This document shows, in pieces, positions 59,994 to 64,000 of a DNA stretch of 64,000 nucleotides. Below the pieces are notes generated by a model that did no database searches, had not been told where the DNA came from, and saw only the letters and a list, made by a program, of their open reading frames with translations. The DNA lies in the NCBI RefSeq assembly GCF_000282135.1, contig NZ_AKJW01000066.1, positions 26,474-90,473 of the forward strand, in the 5' to 3' direction. The first letter of the stretch is position 1; each line of letters begins with the position of its first letter. The translations under genes were made by a program, and so were the position numbers. This stretch comes from Herbaspirillum sp. CF444 (lineage in GTDB: Bacteria; Pseudomonadota; Gammaproteobacteria; Burkholderiales; Burkholderiaceae_D).

Positions 59994-60932
59994 TCAAAGC
60001 TGTTCGATCGGCTCCTGACGCTCGGCCAGACCGCTGTCACGGGCCAGATCATCCACCAGTTCCAGCAAAATATCCTTGACCGCGCGTGCCGGCTCCGAAA
60101 GCGGAAGATGATCCGATTCGCACAAGGACAGCGGCGCCAGAATCACCGGATTGACAATCCGCTGCAAGGTCGCGTTGCCAGACGAAGCGATCACGCGGGC
60201 GGCCGACACCGGCAAGATGGTGGCGCCGAGTCCAGCGCCGATCGCCGCCGACAAGGTCGCGGCGGATTCAATCTCGGCCACCACGCGCGGCACCATCTGC
60301 GCTCCCATGAATGCCTCGTTGACATACTTGCGCACATAGTTATAGGGACGTGGCAGCAGCAGTTCGATATCCTGCAATTGCGCCAGCGGTATTTCCTTGC
60401 CCTGCAGATGCAGGCAAGTCGGCGCCACCAGATAGAGATCTTCCTTCAGCAAGGGCTTGTAGGACAAGCCGTGAAATGACTTGTCGCCATACAGCACGGC
60501 CATATCCATGCGGCCGTTCATGATCAGTTCGCTGAGCGTCGTACCGAAATTCTCGTTGATATACAACAAAATGCCGGGATGACGTGCGCGCACCGTCTGC
60601 AACAAGGGCAACGACAACGCCGATGCCGCGGTGCCCGGCGACAGGCCGACGGAGACGTTGCCGGACAAGGCTTGCCCCGATTTCTTTACATCATTCTGCG
60701 CCTGCTCAACCTGACGCAAAATGATTTGTGCATGCCTGTACAGCGTGCTGCCGGCTTCGGTCGGCGTCACGCCGCGCTTGGTCCGCACCAACAATTGCTG
60801 ACGGCATTCGCCTTCCAGCGTCGCCAGTTGCTGGCTCAAGGCCGGTTGCGCGATATGCAAAATTTCGGCAGCTTGCGTCAGGCTGCCGATATCAACGATT
60901 TTGACAAAATACTTCAGGCGGCGCAGATTCAC
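59994..60932 (-). CDS. LysR-family regulator of the Nac type
   Basis: 312 aa. The N-terminus MNLRRLKYFVKIVDIGSLTQAAEILHIAQPALSQQLATLEGE follows Klebsiella Nac nearly residue for residue in memory, and TKRGVTPTEAGSTLYRHAQIILRQVEQAQ continues it. Nac activates and represses nitrogen-utilisation operons without a small effector. It is in line with accB (204 bp upstream) and divergent from the aminotransferase. Boxes near all three genes resemble Nac sites, so it is the likely regulator of the locus. A non-Nac LysR of the same branch is also possible. Confidence 0.85.
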   Translation of the reverse strand: MNLRRLKYFVKIVDIGSLTQAAEILHIAQPALSQQLATLEGECRQQLLVRTKRGVTPTEAGSTLYRHAQIILRQVEQAQNDVKKSGQALSGNVSVGLSPGTAASALSLPLLQTVRARHPGILLYINENFGTTLSELIMNGRMDMAVLYGDKSFHGLSYKPLLKEDLYLVAPTCLHLQGKEIPLAQLQDIELLLPRPYNYVRKYVNEAFMGAQMVPRVVAEIESAATLSAAIGAGLGATILPVSAARVIASSGNATLQRIVNPVILAPLSLCESDHLPLSEPARAVKDILLELVDDLARDSGLAERQEPIEQL

Positions 60933-61397
60933 GATTCATCTCCTTGCAGTTCAACCAGACAGCAATGCAAGAATCACGCCATTGTCAAACCGTGGACGGA
61001 TGCATGTTTACGATCGGTTGCAACTTGTTGTTCTTTAGAATTTTTTATGCGTCCAATGATAACGCTATCGCGACAGAAGTATTTTGTATGACGCAGGACG
61101 TTGCAGGTTCAACACAGATGGCGCCACACAAATTATTTATACAAAATATTTTTCATGCCGCCATCGCAGCCGCCGGGAGGCTTCGCCAAACCAGCCTGTA
61201 ACCCTTTTGGCATATGGCTTCCCGAGCCTCGATCAAAAAATCGGATGCAAGCCTGAACTGAGCCGGTTTCGGGAAACGCCCATCGTCTTTTCCGATCACC
61301 CATAAGACGACGTTATTTTGCCAGACGAAAGTCGTCTTAGCTAAATCAACTATGCGAGCTTACCTTAGGCGCTCTTATTTGCCTTTGGAGAGCTAGT
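60933..61397. other. Divergent intergenic region, Nac-like regulator/aminotransferase
   Basis: 465 bp. It contains AT-rich inverted arms TATTTTGTAT (61080-61089) and ATACAAAATA (61139-61148), the third LysR-type box (61302-61316), and a longer dyad TAAGACGAC/GTCGTCTTA (61303-61311, 61331-61339). No gene is evident in it. Confidence 0.65.
61302..61339. promoter_or_regulatory. LysR-type box, copy 3, with extended dyad
   Basis: ATAAGACGACGTTAT (61302-61316) is one base from ATAAG-N5-CTTAT. The half TAAGACGAC reappears inverted as GTCGTCTTA at 61331-61339 with a 19-nt spacer. It lies 59-96 bp before the aminotransferase start. Confidence 0.65.
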
Positions 61398-62606
61398 GTG
61401 ACCTCATCACGCATCGCCGGCCGCGTGCGCCGCATCAAACAATCACCCAGCAGCGCCGCGGCAGAACGCGCCTCCGAACTGCGTCGCCAGGGAAAAGACA
61501 TCGTCAACCTGGTCGTGGGCGAACCGGATTTCGACACCCCTGCGCATATCCGGCAAGCGGCATGCGCGGCCATTGAACGTGGCGAAACACGCTACACCCC
61601 AACGGCCGGCACGCCGGCATTGCGCAATGCCATCGCCGCCAAGCTGGCCAGGGAAAACAATCTGGTCTACGACGCCAGCGACATCATCACCACCTGCGGC
61701 GCCAAGCACGCGATCTTCAACGCGCTGGCCATCACCGTCGAAGCCGGCGACGAAGTGCTGGTGCCGGCACCCTATTGGGTCTCCTATCCTGACATGGTCA
61801 TGGCCTGCGACGGCACGCCGGTCATCGTCGCTTGCACCGAAGCAGACGGCTTCAAGCTGACCCCGGCGCTGCTCAGCGCCGCGATAACCGCGCGCACCAA
61901 ATGGCTGATCATCAACTCGCCCAGCAATCCCACCGGCGCCGCCTACACGCTTGCCGAATATCGTGCGTTGGCCGATGTACTGGCGCGTCATCCGCAAGTG
62001 ATGATCATGACCGACGACATCTACGAACACATCCGCTTTGACGGTGCGTCTACGCCCCACTTGCTCAATGCGGCACCCGAATTGCGCAAACGCACACTGG
62101 TGATCAATGGCGTCTCAAAAACTTATGCCATGACCGGCTGGCGCATCGGTTACGCCGCCGGACCATCGGACCTGATCGCCGCGCTCGACATCTTGCAGTC
62201 GCAATCGACCAGCAATCCGAGCTCGGTCAGCCAGGCCGCCGCATTGGCCGCGCTCACCGGCGACCAATCGTTCATTGCAGACTTCGCCGCCGTCTATCGC
62301 CAGCGCCGCGATCGCGGACTGGCATTGCTCAATGCGATCCCCGGCCTGAGCTGCCGTACTCCCGGCGGCGCCTTCTATCTGTTTGTCAATTGCGGCGGCT
62401 TGCTGGGCCGCAAGACGCCACAGGGACAGTCCCTGGAGAGCGATATCGACGTCGTCATGTACTTCCTGGAAAGCACCGGCGTCGCCCTGGTGGCCGGATC
62501 CGCTTATGGCGTGTCGCCGTATTTCCGCATGTCGATCGCCACCGGCATCGAGGTCATTGAAGAAGGTTGCCGACGCATGGCGCAAGCCGTCGCGGCACTG
62601 ACGTAG
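61398..62606 (+). CDS. Class I aminotransferase (aspartate aminotransferase type Ib)
   Basis: 402-aa PLP enzyme. The Schiff-base Lys is in NGVSKTYAMTGWRIGYAAGP; INSPSNPTGAAYT and DDIYEHIRFDG contact PLP. VVGEPDFDTPAHI and RYTPTAGTPALR are family marks. It starts with GTG at 61398, behind GGAG at 7 nt. It is opposite to the accB/pxp operon across the shared regulator and could supply or remove amino groups in the same pathway. Donor and acceptor are not readable. Confidence 0.9.
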   Translation: MTSSRIAGRVRRIKQSPSSAAAERASELRRQGKDIVNLVVGEPDFDTPAHIRQAACAAIERGETRYTPTAGTPALRNAIAAKLARENNLVYDASDIITTCGAKHAIFNALAITVEAGDEVLVPAPYWVSYPDMVMACDGTPVIVACTEADGFKLTPALLSAAITARTKWLIINSPSNPTGAAYTLAEYRALADVLARHPQVMIMTDDIYEHIRFDGASTPHLLNAAPELRKRTLVINGVSKTYAMTGWRIGYAAGPSDLIAALDILQSQSTSNPSSVSQAAALAALTGDQSFIADFAAVYRQRRDRGLALLNAIPGLSCRTPGGAFYLFVNCGGLLGRKTPQGQSLESDIDVVMYFLESTGVALVAGSAYGVSPYFRMSIATGIEVIEEGCRRMAQAVAALT

Positions 62607-62728
62607 AAAGAATTTCGACCGTTTTGACTGACATCCTGGCGGTCGATTATTGAGGCATGGCTTGCTGCCATGGTGCGAATGTAGTCTGGTTTGAGGGTGT
62701 AGCACTTATTACTTACAAGGGAGTAGGA

Positions 62729-63778
62729 ATGAAAAAAATAGCTCTAGCCGCAGCAGTTCTCAGTACATTGAGCTGCACCGCGTATGCGCAAAGCAACGTC
62801 ACGATCTACGGCATTGTCGATTCGTCGGTGCGTTACAGCACCAATGAAAATGCCGCCGGCGGCAGCAAGGTGCAATTGGCAGGCGGTCCGCTCAGCGGCA
62901 GCCGTATCGGTTTCAAGGGAACAGAAGATCTGGGTGGCGGCATGAGCGCCCTGTTCTCCCTTGAAGCCGGCTTCGGCACCGACACGGGTGCTCTGCAACA
63001 GCAACCGACCACCGGCACCCGCCTGTTCGGTCGCGAATCGCTGGTTGGATTGCAAGGCAATTTCGGCAAAGTGACACTGGGTCGCCAGTACGCTGTCATT
63101 CATGACATGATGGTCAGCTATGACGTCTACGTCATGTCCAACGTCACGCAGACGATCGGTTTCCAAGGCGGCAATTACACCATGGGTGCGCGTCTGGACA
63201 ACACCGTTCGTTACGCGCAAACCTGGAATGGACTGACCGCCAACGTCGCTTACAGTGCCGGTGAAGTCGCCGGTGATATCAACAATGGCGCGTCGAAGGC
63301 CGTCAGTCTGGCCTATGACAATGGCCCGTTGCATGTTGGTGGCGCGTATCAGACCCTGAACAATTCGACGACTTATTTCTCCTCCGCCATCAGCGCCAAC
63401 AGCAAACAGACGGCCTGGAGTCTGGGCGGTACTTACACGGTGGGATCGGTCAAGTGGTACCTGGCGTATATCAATAACAAACTGGATATCGCCGACTACA
63501 AAAACAACTCCTACTCTGCCGGTTTCAAATGGAATATCAACGGTCCATGGAGCCTGTGGAATGCGGTGTATTTCGACAAGCTGAAACACGCCGGCACCAG
63601 CGGTACGCGCGTCACCGTGGCGCCGACGCTGGACTACGCCTTCAGCAAGCGCACCGATGTCTACTTCACGGCTGATTACACCAAGGTAACCGGCGCCTGG
63701 ACCACACTCGGCGCCGCATCCGGCACCTTGTTCGGCAATCGCCTGGGCTTGACCACCGGGATTCGCCACGCGTTCTAA
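62729..63778 (+). CDS. Gram-negative general porin
   Basis: 349-aa outer-membrane beta-barrel porin of the betaproteobacterial type. The signal peptide (1-21, ending AYAQ) precedes SNVTIYGIVDSSVRYSTNE, and the C-terminus ends in TGIRHAF with the terminal aromatic Phe. GGVGSRIGFKG-like segment is GSRIGFKGTEDLGGG. ATG 62729 follows GGGAGTAGG. It is 122 bp after the aminotransferase, so transcription may be separate. Confidence 0.93.
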   Translation: MKKIALAAAVLSTLSCTAYAQSNVTIYGIVDSSVRYSTNENAAGGSKVQLAGGPLSGSRIGFKGTEDLGGGMSALFSLEAGFGTDTGALQQQPTTGTRLFGRESLVGLQGNFGKVTLGRQYAVIHDMMVSYDVYVMSNVTQTIGFQGGNYTMGARLDNTVRYAQTWNGLTANVAYSAGEVAGDINNGASKAVSLAYDNGPLHVGGAYQTLNNSTTYFSSAISANSKQTAWSLGGTYTVGSVKWYLAYINNKLDIADYKNNSYSAGFKWNINGPWSLWNAVYFDKLKHAGTSGTRVTVAPTLDYAFSKRTDVYFTADYTKVTGAWTTLGAASGTLFGNRLGLTTGIRHAF

Positions 63779-63788
63779 TCCGCCCTCC

Positions 63789-63821
63789 GTCTGGAATGCT
63801 TCCTTATCGGGCATTCCAGAC
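63789..63821 (+). terminator. Hairpin after the porin gene
   Basis: GTCTGGAATGC and GCATTCCAGAC form a perfect 11-bp stem with an 11-nt loop, 11 bp after the porin stop. There is no clear T-run. Confidence 0.6.
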
Positions 63822-63869
63822 GTGCCGTTCGAGACACCTTCCACAAATATATAACAGCAGGAGCTTTGC

Positions 63870-64000
63870 ATGAAGCTAGGCATCCCCGTCGAAAGCCGGA
63901 ATGGAGAAACCCGCGTTGCAGCAACCCCGGAGACGATAAAAAAACTGCTTGCCGCCCGACATGACGTACTGATCGAATCAGGCGCCGGCATCCAATCCAG
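63870..64000 (+). CDS. pntA: NAD(P) transhydrogenase alpha subunit, N-terminal part only
   Basis: The frame from ATG 63870 runs to the edge (43 codons). MKLGIPVESRNGETRVAATPETIKKLL and IESGAGIQS match the start of Re/Si-specific transhydrogenase alpha subunits, which move hydride between NADH and NADP. Alanine dehydrogenase has a similar beginning, so the call is provisional. AGGAG precedes the ATG. Confidence 0.7.
   Translation, partial: MKLGIPVESRNGETRVAATPETIKKLLAARHDVLIESGAGIQS

Overview
The window is GC-rich chromosomal DNA from a betaproteobacterium. The gene set and local order (nadK-recN-hemH beside grpE-dnaK-dnaJ, fur next to bamE, leuS-lptE-holA-proA, a panB-linked deoxynucleoside kinase) point to Burkholderiales and most probably Oxalobacteraceae, close to Herbaspirillum. 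That placement rests on family recognition, not on a database search. No rRNA, tRNA, insertion sequence, prophage or CRISPR array was seen.

Layout. 1-5078 (minus): a chemosensory operon with a membrane coiled-coil protein, a CheY-like regulator, a STAS protein, CheA and a partial transducer. 5351-8083: a small DUF486 membrane protein, deoxynucleoside kinase, panB and a beta carbonic anhydrase. 8361-18557: the heat-shock block dnaJ, dnaK and grpE (with two readable sigma32 promoters), a 30-codon membrane microprotein, hemH-recN-nadK, and divergent HAD phosphatase-hrcA. 18686-22144: fur, bamE, dapB, exbB, exbD and an orphan barstar. 22169-27876 (minus): a LacI-type regulator, a four-part ABC importer and a GpdQ-like phosphodiesterase, with an exact LacI-family operator in front. 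28107-38759: housekeeping genes leuS, lptE, holA, proA and hemJ, then a DsbA-like isomerase, an rRNA methyltransferase, DoxX, a DODA-type dioxygenase and a LysR regulator, with extragenic palindromic repeats between some of them. 39174-43546: a catabolic cluster (cupin dioxygenase-like, two SDRs, MFS transporter, IclR). 43680-48502: a Gly-rich exported protein, PhoD, an ammonium transporter behind a sigma54-type promoter, and a DMT exporter.

48670-62606 is the most interesting region. A Nac-like LysR gene lies above a long minus-strand array: accB, accC, pxpB, pxpC, a biotinyl-domain protein lacking the biotin lysine, pxpA, an SDR, an RraA-family aldolase, a 2-hydroxyacid dehydrogenase and a polar amino acid ABC importer. 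A plus-strand aminotransferase lies on the other side of the regulator. Three promoter regions in this locus carry the same 15-bp box ATAAG-N5-(C/G)TTAT, two of them inside a longer 33-bp repeat at the same distance from the next start codon. I infer one regulon built around a split, urea-carboxylase-type biotin-dependent carboxylase coupled to 5-oxoprolinase-like proteins, acting on an imported nitrogen compound whose identity I cannot read from sequence. A porin and the start of a transhydrogenase alpha subunit gene close the window.
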